Below the pieces are notes generated by a model. That model did not search any database. It had not been told where the DNA came from and was given only the letters and a program-made list of their open reading frames with translations. This document shows positions 63,796-64,000 of a stretch of 64,000 nt of DNA, in pieces; the stretch's first letter is position 1; each line of letters opens with the position of its first letter. The translations under genes and the position numbers were made by a program. The DNA is taken from the NCBI GenBank assembly GCA_016715105.1, contig JADKBO010000018.1:1-64000 (forward strand), read 5' to 3'. The stretch is from Saprospiraceae bacterium. Its GTDB lineage: Bacteria; Bacteroidota; Bacteroidia; Chitinophagales; Saprospiraceae.

Positions 63796-64000
63796 TTAAA
63801 AATAGCCTACATAATTGAATGGGGTTATTTGTAATAATTCTGTTTTAGTAGATTCGCTTACTGCCAAACCATTGATAAAAGTTTTGATGTCAGCTTCAGT
63901 AATTTTTGCCTTCCCTCTTGTAAGGTCCTTCAAAGCCTCATATGGCTTGTCAAAATTTTCTCGCCTCAAAACATTCTGATTGCTTCTGCCACAACAGCCC
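63796..64000 (-). CDS. purB: Adenylosuccinate lyase, C-terminal part (cut by window edge)
   Basis: The last 65 or so residues of the protein: NVLRRENFDKPYEALKDLTR, GKAKITEADIKTFINGLAVS and LLQITPFNYVGYF, which match the C-terminal end of PurB (PYExLKxLTRGK...FIxGL...ITPxxYxG). The frame moves at the single G at 63978; one more base restores VAEAIQNVLRREN, so another homopolymer error is likely. The N-terminal bulk lies beyond the window. Confidence 0.8.
   Translation of the reverse strand, partial: GCCGRSNQNVLRRENFDKPYEALKDLTRGKAKITEADIKTFINGLAVSESTKTELLQITPFNYVGYF

Overview
The window is a chromosomal stretch of an AT-rich member of the Bacteroidota, most likely a Saprospiria-type environmental lineage (inference). 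The signs are the Bacteroidota promoter -7 element TAnnTTTG upstream of several genes, a fused CcoN-CcoO oxidase subunit, a one-haem CcoP, sphingolipid genes, two-component sensors with Reg_prop/Y_Y_Y-type ectodomains, an ECF sigma factor followed by DUF4252 proteins, and a large alpha-2-macroglobulin-like protein. There is no rRNA, tRNA, prophage, insertion sequence or CRISPR array that I can see. At least twelve genes are split by a single-base indel, and nearly every one is repaired by adding or removing one base in a short homopolymer. I read these as consensus errors of the assembly and give each such gene as one CDS.

Region 1 (1-17220) is a respiratory island for low oxygen. A FixL-like haem-PAS histidine kinase and a response regulator that fuses a receiver to a Crp/FNR DNA-binding module sit next to oxygen-independent hemN and a complete cbb3 oxidase set: ccoI, ccoS, fused ccoNO, ccoQ, ccoP, ccoG, ccoH and a TauE/SafE-like membrane protein. 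TGA-N6-TCA boxes lie in front of the kinase, between hemN and ccoI, and in front of ccoS-ccoNO, which suggests a compact FixL to (FixJ+FixK) circuit. Downstream are a small membrane-anchored protein, a truncated-globin lipoprotein, a type II NADH dehydrogenase and an orphan TRAP binding protein.

Region 2 (17221-31826) is accessory. It holds intergenic dispersed repeats with GC-rich palindromes (three copies), two two-component pairs (a NarL-type hybrid-ectodomain sensor and a LytS/LytTR pair), a beta-helix surface protein, a vanadium haloperoxidase/PAP2-type protein, a Tat-exported TIM-barrel protein, an SDR-DUF2867 protein, and a miniature kinase-like protein coupled to a metallophosphoesterase.

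Region 3 (31827-44688) is mostly housekeeping: a PTPS/QueD-type protein, FolE, FabD, AlgH/YqgE, an ABC-F ATPase, PyrF, an Nfu-type scaffold, the 1931-residue alpha-2-macroglobulin-like protein and an orphan DppB-type permease.

Region 4 (44797-55383) begins with an HtrA protease and then carries what looks like a whole inositol-sphingolipid pathway: CDP-alcohol phosphatidyltransferase, a DUF4833-like protein, an AUR1/PAP2-like transferase, serine palmitoyltransferase, a GNAT-fold candidate ceramide synthase, a CerR-like SDR, myo-inositol-phosphate synthase, a PgpA-type phosphatase, GtrA and a lipid kinase.

Region 5 (55384-64000) has an ECF sigma / anti-sigma pair with three consecutive DUF4252 proteins, an unrecognised 697-residue protein that may be a degenerate helicase, AnmK, a YpdA-like flavoprotein, a DksA/TraR-like protein with a long acidic tail, and the C-terminal end of PurB.
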